From Bacteroidales bacterium GP1 (GTDB taxonomy: Bacteria; Bacteroidota; Bacteroidia; Bacteroidales; Muribaculaceae): a DNA stretch of 28,734 nucleotides. A program made the position numbers and the translations under genes. Of this stretch, positions 16,684 to 24,710 are shown piece by piece (within the stretch, counting starts at the first letter, position 1; every line of letters begins with the position of its first letter). The notes beneath the pieces are model-generated. The model worked only from the letters and a program-made list of their open reading frames with translations, did not search any database and was not told where the DNA came from. The stretch is taken from NCBI GenBank assembly GCA_001701105.1, contig DAAI01000014.1, positions 1 to 28,734 of the forward strand, written 5' to 3'.

Positions 16684-19041
16684 TTACATGTTGAATACGA
16701 AAGAGAATCGGATTCCACTTTTCGAGATGTCGGGACGGTTGAGATACGATAAACGCCATACATAATCCAACTTAATGAAGGTAAAGATGTTTTCTATTCC
16801 AACGGCTAACTCCATATATGGTTTCATACCCATCGGAACTGTGTTCTTGTCCGGGAATTTATAGAGATTGGGGTTATAGTCCGGATTATTTCGCTTCGAC
16901 AAATGACCCATAAATCCGCGGAATGTGACAACCTCCCTGAGCTTGGCTTTCTTGACAATAGGAATATTATTAAGCAGCAGTCCGTTGAGATGGTATTGGA
17001 GATAGAGTGTGGCATATTGATCCATTGCAAATTCCATCGGGTTCAATAAGCAGAAAGAATCGCCACGCATGAAATATGAAATATTGGAGTTTTGCCATGC
17101 CAAAGAGATAAAAGGCACTTGCGTCCAGATTTTGCCGGTCTTGATATTCATATCAAGGTAACCAAAGGCAGAGAACCAGAATCTCTTTTCCAGTCCGATG
17201 TTGGTGCTGACATAATTGAATTTAGAGCCGAACATTCCACGGGGTCCGTATTCCTGACTGATATTGAAGACCCATGCATCCCAATTCACATGCTTGCGAC
17301 TGTTGTTGGTCTGAATGAATTTCTCTCCGGGTGCGTAACGCAAGGAAATCCTGAATAATCCACGATCATAATATGGATCCGTGTGCCCGTCGCCGGTGAT
17401 AAAGTTCACCCATCTGGAGGCTTCTTGGCGGTCGTAATGTAATGATGTGCTTATGGATAGATTATTATTCCATTCTTTATTATATTCTGCATATGCATGA
17501 CGGCGATATGTTACAAGAATGTTGTCAACGCGGGTAAAGCTGCCTGTTAAGGAGGCGCCGCCATCCCAGGATACCTGCTGCCCCAATTGATCGAAATCAT
17601 AGTTGTACGACACTTTGATGCCGTTACGGGGAAACTCGAGGGCATGATATTTTTTCTTATTGAATGTATATTCCACCTCTCCGCCGTATTTCCATTTCTT
17701 ATCTCCGAAGCCATAGGCTCCGTATCCGCGCAGGAACAAGTGAGGCATTAAATTGGCTGTGGTTATTCCTCCGAACTGCAGACGCCATCCTCCCGCTGCG
17801 GTATAACTGACTAGGTTGTTGATAGGACCTATGTCAAACTTGCTTTTGTTGGCCGTAGGAATGTAACCTTTGGCAAGCAACATTACCCCTTTCTCAAGCC
17901 AATAAAAGATTTTGTTTGTCTTATATGGAGATTTCTCCCCAAGCATATTTTGTTCGGCATAAGTGAGCGGCAATTGCCGTGACTGCTCCCAAAATTGTTT
18001 TGAACGGGCCTGAGCATTGTCAACGAGTAGTGTGCTTCCAATTTTCTCAAGATATTCCTTATATTCCGGACTGCCATCATAGCCAAAATCAGACCGCCTG
18101 CTTTGTCGTGTGACAAAAAGGCGTGGGGTACCAGGCAGAATCTGAAGATCCACAACTATATCGTCAAGCACTTTATGAACTTTTCCTAAAGAGTCGCGCT
18201 CATAATTCACACTAACCACAAGGTCCTTGACATAATTAACGTTAGCGGCTTTCGGCATTCTGAGCAAAGCACGTTTTACATACTTAATGCTATCATCAAG
18301 AGGAACGAATAATTTACCGTTAAATCCGCTGAACTCCGGACGATGGGGCGCGAACGACAATTCGATGCATCTCTCTCCTCCGATCTTTACTGTATCTTCG
18401 ATATAGAATTTGTAATAATCAGCGGAGATGGCCGATAACGGGCTTACGAAATTAGCTCGCATCACTTTCACATCGTTCTTATAGAGATCGACATCCTTTA
18501 ACAAGTCCTCAAAGAATACGCGTGTAAACTCATCATCAAAAGCCTGATCAAGTCCATCTTTGTTGATGCCGGTTACTATCTCTTTCTTTCCGCCATCTGT
18601 ATGAACCACTTTTTTTGTCTTCTCTTTAATGGATAGGTTCAAAACACGCTTGCCCAACCAGAGGCCAGTATCTACAACAAGCTGCAGGTTGTTTTTAAGT
18701 GGCAACCCTTGTAGTGATTTGGCGCCATCGATATCATTGATGCCGACCACTATCTTATCGTATTGATCGAAAGTATACCCCGATGAATCCTCCGGAGCAT
18801 GCGTATCATGCATCTTTCGGACGGCTCTCATCAGTTCCACAGCTGGATTATTCTTCTTAGAATATTTCTCCTTTTTTTTCTTTACGACTACTTCCGGCAA
18901 TTCCCGGATTTTTTCGGAATCTCCAATCGTATCGACATAAATCTTTTTAGTTGCCGCTTTCGAGATTCCGCCAAGAGGGAAAATCCCTGATATAATAATT
19001 ATTAGAAGGAGTAATCTATATATAGGTTTTGTTATGCTCAT
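16684..19041 (-). CDS. DUF5686 family outer-membrane protein
   Basis: The protein is about 785 aa when started at the second Met (19041), which directly opens a signal peptide (MSITKPIYRLLLLIII); the longer frame starting at 19062 adds seven residues with no signal character. After a Lys-rich linker (VVVKKKKEKYSKKNNPA) comes NPAVELMRAVRKMH, typical of DUF5686. An amphipathic beta-strand-rich C-terminal half ends in RFSFVFNM with terminal aromatic/hydrophobic residues, as in outer-membrane barrels. Many family members carry an N-terminal carboxypeptidase-regulatory-like domain, which is absent here. Function is unknown, though surface exposure is likely. It stands alone, divergent from the CYTH gene. 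Confidence 0.88.
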   Translation of the reverse strand: MSITKPIYRLLLLIIIISGIFPLGGISKAATKKIYVDTIGDSEKIRELPEVVVKKKKEKYSKKNNPAVELMRAVRKMHDTHAPEDSSGYTFDQYDKIVVGINDIDGAKSLQGLPLKNNLQLVVDTGLWLGKRVLNLSIKEKTKKVVHTDGGKKEIVTGINKDGLDQAFDDEFTRVFFEDLLKDVDLYKNDVKVMRANFVSPLSAISADYYKFYIEDTVKIGGERCIELSFAPHRPEFSGFNGKLFVPLDDSIKYVKRALLRMPKAANVNYVKDLVVSVNYERDSLGKVHKVLDDIVVDLQILPGTPRLFVTRQSRRSDFGYDGSPEYKEYLEKIGSTLLVDNAQARSKQFWEQSRQLPLTYAEQNMLGEKSPYKTNKIFYWLEKGVMLLAKGYIPTANKSKFDIGPINNLVSYTAAGGWRLQFGGITTANLMPHLFLRGYGAYGFGDKKWKYGGEVEYTFNKKKYHALEFPRNGIKVSYNYDFDQLGQQVSWDGGASLTGSFTRVDNILVTYRRHAYAEYNKEWNNNLSISTSLHYDRQEASRWVNFITGDGHTDPYYDRGLFRISLRYAPGEKFIQTNNSRKHVNWDAWVFNISQEYGPRGMFGSKFNYVSTNIGLEKRFWFSAFGYLDMNIKTGKIWTQVPFISLAWQNSNISYFMRGDSFCLLNPMEFAMDQYATLYLQYHLNGLLLNNIPIVKKAKLREVVTFRGFMGHLSKRNNPDYNPNLYKFPDKNTVPMGMKPYMELAVGIENIFTFIKLDYVWRLSYLNRPDISKSGIRFSFVFNM

Positions 19042-19165
19042 ATGATTCTTAACCCCAACCATACGAAATTATTGTCCGGATAGTTTCTAAACATTTCCTT
19101 TTTGTATTATTTTACAATTCTATCCATCCGCGTGCGTTATTCAAGAACAATGCAGGAGTAATAAT

Positions 19166-19606
19166 ATGGGACAAGAAATTGAGCATAAATATCTGGTGAG
19201 GGATACATCATATCGTAATGCAGCGGAATCCGTGATGTCAATTCGTCAAGGTTATTTATCACGGGATCCGGAGCGTGTTGTCCGGTTAAGAATAATCAAT
19301 ACGGATGCCTACATCACGGTTAAGGGTAAGAATAATGGAGCGGCAAGAATGGAATTTGAATATCCCATACCCATAAAGGATGCCGAGGAAATGCTTGCCA
19401 TCTGTGAGCCTCCTGTGATTGAAAAGACAAGATTTATTGTGAATTTTTCAGGATTTCGCTGGGAAATAGATGAAATCAAGAGTCCATGTAAAATGACGGT
19501 AGCCGAAATTGAGATTCCGGCCACCGATATGTCTTACCCGATCCCTCCATTTATTGGAGAAAATATAACAGGCAATGAAAAATATTATAATTCCAACCTT
19601 AAATAG
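19166..19606 (+). CDS. CYTH domain protein, probable inorganic triphosphatase
   Basis: The 146-aa protein starts with the CYTH hallmark ExExK (Glu4, Glu6, Lys8 in QEIEHKYLV). It continues with VVRLRIINTDAYITVKG, EFEYPIP and WEIDEIKSPCKMTVAEIE, which supply the alternating acidic and basic residues of the tunnel fold. Length matches the short bacterial CYTH enzymes that hydrolyse tripolyphosphate or nucleoside triphosphates; adenylate cyclase activity is less likely. An AGGAG lies 9 nt before the ATG. The stop codon (19604-19606) is immediately followed by the stop codon of the convergent esterase gene. Confidence 0.9.
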   Translation: MGQEIEHKYLVRDTSYRNAAESVMSIRQGYLSRDPERVVRLRIINTDAYITVKGKNNGAARMEFEYPIPIKDAEEMLAICEPPVIEKTRFIVNFSGFRWEIDEIKSPCKMTVAEIEIPATDMSYPIPPFIGENITGNEKYYNSNLK

Positions 19607-20752
19607 TTATTTCTTTGGCTTGAATATCAGAGGAGCGAAATGGTAAAGACTTTCGCGCCATACCGGCCAGGTATGGCCACCGGGGGTCTCGAAATAGTCA
19701 TAATTGATTCCGATTTCATCAAATCTTTTACGCATGGCTTTGCAATTTTCGTATGCTATATCCTCCGGACCACCCATTGACAACCAGAATACTTTCAGTT
19801 TATCATTATATTCATCTTTATTCTCTTTAAGCAAGGAATAGCATTCTTCTGGCCTACCCATTGTTCCAAATGGCATAGGCTTGGCAAACCATCCTGAACT
19901 GAACACGCCGAGATAAGCAAATTTGTCAAGATTCGGGATTCCTATGTCCAGGGTCTGAATTCCTCCCATTGATAATCCGGCTAAGGCTCGGTTGTCGCGG
20001 TCGGTCTTTACTTTCATATTGCTTTCCACGAATGGGATCACATCATTGAGAAGCTCAGATTCAAAATCCTTTGAATTGCCGTCAGCCATGACTATCACCA
20101 TAGGAGTTGCTTGCCCTGATGCTATAAGATTATCCATAATAATATCAGTGCGTCCCTGCTGAGACCATCCCCGCTCGTCCTCTCCTCCGCCGTGCTGGAG
20201 ATACATCACAGGGTATTTCTCTGGAGAATCATCATAACCCGGCGGACAATATACGTACATTCTCCTCCAATCACCTGCTGTGCCGGAATAATAACGTTTC
20301 ATCCTGACATCACCATGTGGCACATCCGCCTCATAGAACCTTACATCACCCTCCGGATATGGAATCTCCACCCCGCTCGTGCAATAGCTGCATCCATAGA
20401 AGCTCTCGCTGGCAGGATCGGCAACGCGCACTCCATCGACAATCATAAAATAATAATGGAAACCTGGAGTAAGCGGCTCTGTTTTGCCGGTCCATTCTCC
20501 ATTGTCGTCTTTCACAAGATTATATTTTTTCCCAAGGTCAATCTGGACGCATTTTGCTTCGGGAGCCTTTATTCTGAACTCCATACTGTTGTCAGGGAGC
20601 AAGCGTGGATATGAGGCCACCCGCACATTTAATTCACCACGTTTCCCGGGAAGCATTGATTCATCAGCTCCTTTCGGACCGGGCTGTGAAAACCCGCTTG
20701 AAGCACATATCCCGATTCCAATTCCTATAAGCAGGAAAGTCTTTAGATTCAT
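19607..20752 (-). CDS. Secreted alpha/beta-hydrolase esterase (CE1/enterochelin-esterase-like)
   Basis: The protein is 381 aa when started at ATG 20752, which opens a signal peptide (MNLKTFLLIGIGIGICASSG); a frame starting at 20794 has no signal and is rejected. An N-terminal immunoglobulin-like/CBM48-type region (about 40-120, with EFRIKAPEAKCVQIDL) precedes an esterase domain. Ser261 sits in GLSMGG, a probable Asp331 in GGPEDI and His360 in PGGHTW, completing a catalytic triad. Such proteins in Bacteroidetes cleave feruloyl or acetyl esters on plant xylan or act like ferric-siderophore esterases. No polysaccharide-utilisation genes are nearby, so the substrate is open. Confidence 0.85.
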   Translation of the reverse strand: MNLKTFLLIGIGIGICASSGFSQPGPKGADESMLPGKRGELNVRVASYPRLLPDNSMEFRIKAPEAKCVQIDLGKKYNLVKDDNGEWTGKTEPLTPGFHYYFMIVDGVRVADPASESFYGCSYCTSGVEIPYPEGDVRFYEADVPHGDVRMKRYYSGTAGDWRRMYVYCPPGYDDSPEKYPVMYLQHGGGEDERGWSQQGRTDIIMDNLIASGQATPMVIVMADGNSKDFESELLNDVIPFVESNMKVKTDRDNRALAGLSMGGIQTLDIGIPNLDKFAYLGVFSSGWFAKPMPFGTMGRPEECYSLLKENKDEYNDKLKVFWLSMGGPEDIAYENCKAMRKRFDEIGINYDYFETPGGHTWPVWRESLYHFAPLIFKPKK

Positions 20753-20794
20753 AATGGATAGGTTTTTAGGTTGATTTATTATGAATGTCGGCAC

Positions 20795-20810
20795 TCCTTA
20801 TCAATAAGGA
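20795..20810. terminator. Candidate hairpin between dnaA and the esterase gene
   Basis: A perfect 6-bp stem TCCTTA / TAAGGA (20795-20800 and 20805-20810) encloses a four-base loop and is flanked by CGG/CCG that could extend it. On the dnaA strand no T-run follows, so it may be a weak terminator or an RNA processing site. Confidence 0.4.
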
Positions 20811-20834
20811 ATACCGGATTACAGTGCGAATAGA

Positions 20835-22226
20835 TTATTTCAGAAGGGATGCTTCGATAGCCTCAAGAGCAGAAACCGTATCGCGCGAAGTGGCCAGCCG
20901 GTCTTCAACTGCTTTGATTCCGTATATCACGGTGGAATGCTCTCTGTTTAGTTTTGCTCCTATAGCGGGGGTAGACAATGAAGTGTGCTTATTGCATAGA
21001 TACATCACCATCTGCCGCGCATCGGCAATATCCCGGACTCGACATTTGGTGAATATCGTATCAGAATTCAAACCATAATATTCGGCTGTGGCTTCGACAA
21101 TCATGTCGAAATGAATAGTCGGCTTTGCTGGCACTTTTACTGAATGACTGATTACATCTCTTGCAAGGGCGAGTGTGATCGGCTCATTATTCTTGATGGA
21201 GCGCATATAAAGACCCATCACTATTCCTTCAAGTTCTCGTACCGATCCGTCGGCATTGCCTGCTATCAGTTCGATTATCTCATCAGAAAGATCAAGACCA
21301 TTGCGGGATGCCTTGAAATGAAGTATCTTTTTGCGTAATTCAAAGTCCGGGGCCTGAAGAGGTTCGGTTATACCCCATTTAAATCGGTCGATAAGGCGGT
21401 CGGCTATCCCGTCAAGTTCTTGCGGTGGCCGGTCACAGGTGAACACCAGTTTTTTATTATGCTGATGCAGATGATTGAACACGGGAAATAAAGCCTCGGC
21501 AGTTCCTACTTTGCCCGTTAGCTCCTGTAAATCATCGAATAATATTGCGTCCATCCCCTGATACCAATTGATGAAATCCGGAATCTCCTTATTTTTCATC
21601 GCATTGAAGTATTGATTCTGGAATTGACGCATAGTCACGAATAGCACTCTTGCCCCGGGATGATGCTCTTTAATCCTGATACCGATAGCCTGAATAAGAT
21701 GAGTCTTGCCTACGCCAACCTTTCCATACAGAAAGAATGGATTGAAATCCTGACTCTCGGGGTGATTTGCGATATGCTCAGCTATAGTATAGGGAAGCCG
21801 GTTTGACTGCCCTACGCAATAATTCTCGAAATTAAGCGCGCTGTTGAGTTGTGGATCATAATCCCGTTGGCGTTCTTCCGGACTGCTTTTCTCTATCTGC
21901 CGTATCACTTTGCTTGTAACGGCATGAGATCGTTCCGGACTTTGTAGCCGCACCCGTGAATTATCGTCGTTGTTGATGATGTCGAATACATATTCGAGCT
22001 TGGGGACATGGCCGAAAGAGGCTTTCAAGGCGTATCTGAGCACATCATAGAAACGCTCCTCATACATATCGACAAAGAACTGAGAAGGCAGCTTCAATAC
22101 GAGCATATCGTTCTCATAGCTTACCACCTCGGCACGAACAAACCAAGTGTTATAACGATCCTCTCCCACATTGGAGCGAATCATTTCCAAGCATTTAGCC
22201 CACTTCTCAGTCAAATTTGCTGTCAT
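20835..22226 (-). CDS. dnaA: Chromosomal replication initiator DnaA
   Basis: The 463-aa protein has all four DnaA domains. Domain I is at the N-terminus (WAKCLEMIRSNVGEDRYNTWF), a short variable linker follows, and the AAA+ domain has Walker A GKVGVGKT (168-175) and Walker B DD (231-232, ILFDDLQELTGK). The C-terminal DNA-binding domain contains the signature IADARQMVMYLC and LNREHSTVIYGI. Length is normal for Bacteroidetes. The gene is minus-strand and divergent from the thi operon. I see no DnaA boxes in the gaps on either side, so the origin is not obviously here. Confidence 0.97.
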   Translation of the reverse strand: MTANLTEKWAKCLEMIRSNVGEDRYNTWFVRAEVVSYENDMLVLKLPSQFFVDMYEERFYDVLRYALKASFGHVPKLEYVFDIINNDDNSRVRLQSPERSHAVTSKVIRQIEKSSPEERQRDYDPQLNSALNFENYCVGQSNRLPYTIAEHIANHPESQDFNPFFLYGKVGVGKTHLIQAIGIRIKEHHPGARVLFVTMRQFQNQYFNAMKNKEIPDFINWYQGMDAILFDDLQELTGKVGTAEALFPVFNHLHQHNKKLVFTCDRPPQELDGIADRLIDRFKWGITEPLQAPDFELRKKILHFKASRNGLDLSDEIIELIAGNADGSVRELEGIVMGLYMRSIKNNEPITLALARDVISHSVKVPAKPTIHFDMIVEATAEYYGLNSDTIFTKCRVRDIADARQMVMYLCNKHTSLSTPAIGAKLNREHSTVIYGIKAVEDRLATSRDTVSALEAIEASLLK

Positions 22227-22496
22227 TGGTCGTTCTATAGAGACGGGTAAGTTTTGAAACGCAAAATAACAACAAAAATTTCTAAAAAAAAAATGCTTTT
22301 GCTATTGAATTTTAAAAAAAATCTTTTCAAGTTGAATTTCATTGAATTATATATTCATGTTTCTCAACATCCAGATTTTTACGGCCAAATTATAGAATCA
22401 ATGTCAAAATTAACCCTCAAATTCGGATAAGAATCATTAATTTCATTTGATGATTTGAAGAAAAACTCCTATTTTTGTATGCTTAATATTATTGAG
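22227..22496. other. AT-rich divergent intergenic region between dnaA and thiS
   Basis: This 270-nt gap contains several A/T homopolymers (for example a run of nine or more A near 22284-22293) but no gene. It carries the thiS promoter at its right end. I looked for DnaA boxes (TTATCCACA and close variants) and for the conserved THI-box segments of a TPP riboswitch, and saw neither. Confidence 0.6.
22446..22477 (+). promoter_or_regulatory. Bacteroidetes-type promoter for the thiamine operon
   Basis: TTTG (22446-22449) and TATTTTTG (22470-22477) are separated by 20 nt, a full match to the Bacteroides consensus TTTG-N19-21-TAnnTTTG. Transcription should start near 22484, only about 12 nt before the thiS ATG at 22497, leaving no space for a riboswitch. 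Confidence 0.7.
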
Positions 22497-22700
22497 ATGA
22501 AAATTATAGTAAACAACCGACCGGAAATGCTTCCGGATAGTGAGCTGACAATATCCGAGTTTATTGAAATGAAAGGAATAAAACGCGGAGGAACGGCCAT
22601 ATCGCTCAATGATAATATTGTCCGTCAAGCTGACTGGAACAATACTTATATCAACGATGGCGACCGTGTGGTGATTATTTCAGCTGCTTTCGGAGGATGA
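22497..22700 (+). CDS. thiS: Sulfur carrier protein ThiS
   Basis: The 67-aa ubiquitin-like protein ends in the required Gly-Gly (AAFGG), which is adenylylated and thiocarboxylated before donating sulfur to ThiG. The core NNRPEML...ELTISEF and TAISLNDNIV fit ThiS. The ATG at 22497 is chosen because the protein then begins MKIIVNN, as in other ThiS. In-frame upstream Met codons at 22455 and 22479 lie in or before the promoter and are unlikely. The stop overlaps the next start (ATGA), so translation is coupled. No thiF, needed for adenylylation, is in the window. Confidence 0.93.
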   Translation: MKIIVNNRPEMLPDSELTISEFIEMKGIKRGGTAISLNDNIVRQADWNNTYINDGDRVVIISAAFGG

Positions 22701-23248
22701 CTATCGACGGATTCCTGAAAATAGCAATCACCTTGCCGGAAGTGGGGATAAAGGAGGAATCAAAAAGAATCCTACAGATGCTTCAAGAGGAGAGTTATGA
22801 CTATATCCATATCCGCAAACCTATGGCTGCTAAAGATGAAGTCAGAAGGCTTCTTGATTCGATTCCTGAAAGTCTGCATCCCTTCTTATGGCTTAATGAT
22901 TGGCAGGAACTCGCGTCAGAATATAATGTGGCCGGCATTCATCTGAATTCGCGGATAAAAGTACTCCCACCGACATCAATCAAGGTAACAACGGCGTGCC
23001 ATTCAATTGAAGATCTGGAGTCGCCTCTACCTGCTTCCAACATAATTACGGCTTATAGATTGCTTTCTCCAGTATATGATTCAATCTCCAAACCCGGGTA
23101 TAAGTCACATTTCAATATCCGCCTTATGTCCCCGGTAATTCGGGGCAAACGGGTGGTAGCGCTGGGGGGAGTAACACCGGATAAATTCCAGGAGTTAAAG
23201 GAGGCCGGTTTTATTGGAGGTGCGATGTTGGGGGCTGCATGGAGATAA
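22697..23248 (+). CDS. ThiE/TenI-like protein (thiamine phosphate synthase paralog or thiazole tautomerase)
   Basis: The 183-aa protein is shorter than ThiE (about 210) but shares the TIM-barrel motif order. It has YIHIRKP where ThiE has Q-x-R-x-K, WLNDW and AGIHLNSR where ThiE has GVHLGQ, SPVYDSISKPGY in the phosphate-binding loop position, and LGGV near the end. Several ThiE catalytic positions are altered, so it is more likely a TenI-type enzyme that tautomerises the thiazole product or a regulatory paralog. A true ThiE follows at 23270. It overlaps thiS by 4 nt with GGAGG directly before its ATG. Assignment to the ThiE/TenI superfamily is firm; the exact reaction is inferred. Confidence 0.82.
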   Translation: MTIDGFLKIAITLPEVGIKEESKRILQMLQEESYDYIHIRKPMAAKDEVRRLLDSIPESLHPFLWLNDWQELASEYNVAGIHLNSRIKVLPPTSIKVTTACHSIEDLESPLPASNIITAYRLLSPVYDSISKPGYKSHFNIRLMSPVIRGKRVVALGGVTPDKFQELKEAGFIGGAMLGAAWR

Positions 23249-23269
23249 TAATGAATAAAAATATATAGT

Positions 23270-23905
23270 ATGCTACAATATATAACCAACACAAATTCAT
23301 CGGTATCTGTTACCGAACAAGTTCGTAAAGTCCTCGATGGAGGCTGTCGATGGATTCAGGTCAGAATGAAAGATGCCACCGATGATGAGATTGCCAAAGT
23401 CATAGAAGTCATCAAGCCGTGGTGTCTTGATGCCGAGGCATTTCTTATCCTCAACGATAGAGTAGAGCTTGCTAAAAAGCTCGATGTAGGTGGAGTTCAT
23501 CTTGGAAAAACAGATATGCTTCCTTCCAAGGCGAGGATGATTCTTGGCCCGGCTGCCGTGATCGGAGTTACGGCAAATACATTCGATGATATAAAGGCCG
23601 TGCGTGCTCTTGATATTGATTATATTGGCTTGGGCCCTTTCGCCGAGACTAAGACAAAAGAAAATCTTGCTCCCGTGTTAGGTCTCGAAGGAATCCGCCG
23701 GCTATGCCATGATATGAGGGAAAGCGAGATAGACATAGCTCATGTGGCAGTAGGAGGCATCAAAGAAGAGGATGTAATTCCATTAATGGAAGCGGGTGTC
23801 AATGGAATTGCCGTAAGCGGAGCCATCGCCTTCGCAGATGATATTGAGGCCGCAACCCGTCGGTTTGTAGACATTGTCGATAAATTTAAAATAATTAACG
23901 GGTAA
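23270..23905 (+). CDS. thiE: Thiamine phosphate synthase
   Basis: The 211-aa TIM-barrel enzyme joins hydroxymethylpyrimidine pyrophosphate with thiazole phosphate. Conserved blocks are WIQVRMKD (Gln30, Arg32, Lys34), LILNDRVELAKKLDVGGVHLG, GPFAETKTKENLAPVLG for the phosphate loop, and VAVGGIKEEDV. The usual GVHLGQxD is GVHLGKTD here. Full length and motifs support a functional enzyme. It starts 21 nt after the ThiE/TenI-like gene and precedes thiG by 21 nt. Confidence 0.92.
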   Translation: MLQYITNTNSSVSVTEQVRKVLDGGCRWIQVRMKDATDDEIAKVIEVIKPWCLDAEAFLILNDRVELAKKLDVGGVHLGKTDMLPSKARMILGPAAVIGVTANTFDDIKAVRALDIDYIGLGPFAETKTKENLAPVLGLEGIRRLCHDMRESEIDIAHVAVGGIKEEDVIPLMEAGVNGIAVSGAIAFADDIEAATRRFVDIVDKFKIING

Positions 23906-23926
23906 ACGATAGAAACCCTTCAATCA

Positions 23927-24700
23927 ATGAATACACTTAAAATAGGCGGCAGGGAATTTTGCTCCCGCCTCTTTGTTGGAACAGGTAAGTTCGCCTCACC
24001 GGAAATAATGCTCGAGGCCGTTAAGGCATCAGGCACTGAAATGGTCACGGTGGCGATGAAGCGAGTAAACATGATGAACGAGGCTACGGATGAAATGATG
24101 ACTCATATCAACCGTGATAGGGTTCAATTGCTACCTAACACATCCGGAGTGAGGGATGCAAAGGAAGCCATTCTTGCAGCTCATATGAGTCGTGAAATAT
24201 TCAATACCGATTTCATTAAACTTGAGATTCACCCCGATCCGAAATATCTGATGCCCGACCCTATCGAGACCCTGAAGGCTACTGAGGAACTTGCAAAAGC
24301 AGGATTTGTGGTTCTCCCCTATATTCAGGCCGATCCTGTGTTGTGCAAATTGCTTGAGGAAGCTGGAGCAGCGGCTGTAATGCCCTTAGGAGCGCCAATA
24401 GGAACTAACAAAGGAATCGTGACCCGTGATTTACTTGAAATCATTATCGAGCAGTCTCAGGTGCCGGTGGTGGTGGATGCCGGTCTTGGTGCGCCTTCCC
24501 ATGCAGCGGAGGCAATGGAAATGGGTGCGGATGCCGTTTTGGTGAATACGGCCATAGCCGTGGCGGGAGATCCCGTGGAAATGGCGAGGGCTTTTGCTCT
24601 CGGAGTAGAGTCCGGAAGAATGGCCTATCTGGCCGGACTTGGTGCCGTATCCTCTCACGCTGTGGCTTCCAGCCCCCTTACAACATTCTTCAACGAATAA
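23927..24700 (+). CDS. thiG: Thiazole synthase ThiG
   Basis: The 257-aa protein condenses deoxyxylulose 5-phosphate, dehydroglycine and ThiS-thiocarboxylate into the thiazole. The Schiff-base lysine is Lys98 in DFIKLEIHPDP, and the family motifs LPNTSGVRDAKEA, AVMPLGAPIGTNKGI and PVVVDAGLGAPSHAAEAMEMG are intact. The dehydroglycine would come from ThiH, encoded two genes downstream. Spacing to thiC is 10 nt. Confidence 0.96.
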   Translation: MNTLKIGGREFCSRLFVGTGKFASPEIMLEAVKASGTEMVTVAMKRVNMMNEATDEMMTHINRDRVQLLPNTSGVRDAKEAILAAHMSREIFNTDFIKLEIHPDPKYLMPDPIETLKATEELAKAGFVVLPYIQADPVLCKLLEEAGAAAVMPLGAPIGTNKGIVTRDLLEIIIEQSQVPVVVDAGLGAPSHAAEAMEMGADAVLVNTAIAVAGDPVEMARAFALGVESGRMAYLAGLGAVSSHAVASSPLTTFFNE

Positions 24701-24710
24701 ATCTTATACC

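Noticed and set aside
20753..20794. Longer N-terminus for the esterase
   Set aside because: The next Met at 20752 begins a clean signal peptide, while the extension has no signal character.
22227..22496. Possible replication origin next to dnaA
   Set aside because: The gap is AT-rich, but no TTATCCACA-type boxes or clusters of close variants were seen on either strand; the nearest, TTCTCAACA, has two mismatches.
24639..24710. 24-residue N-terminal extension of ThiC
   Set aside because: It is inside thiG in another frame and does not resemble ThiC; the ATG at 24711 fits the family.
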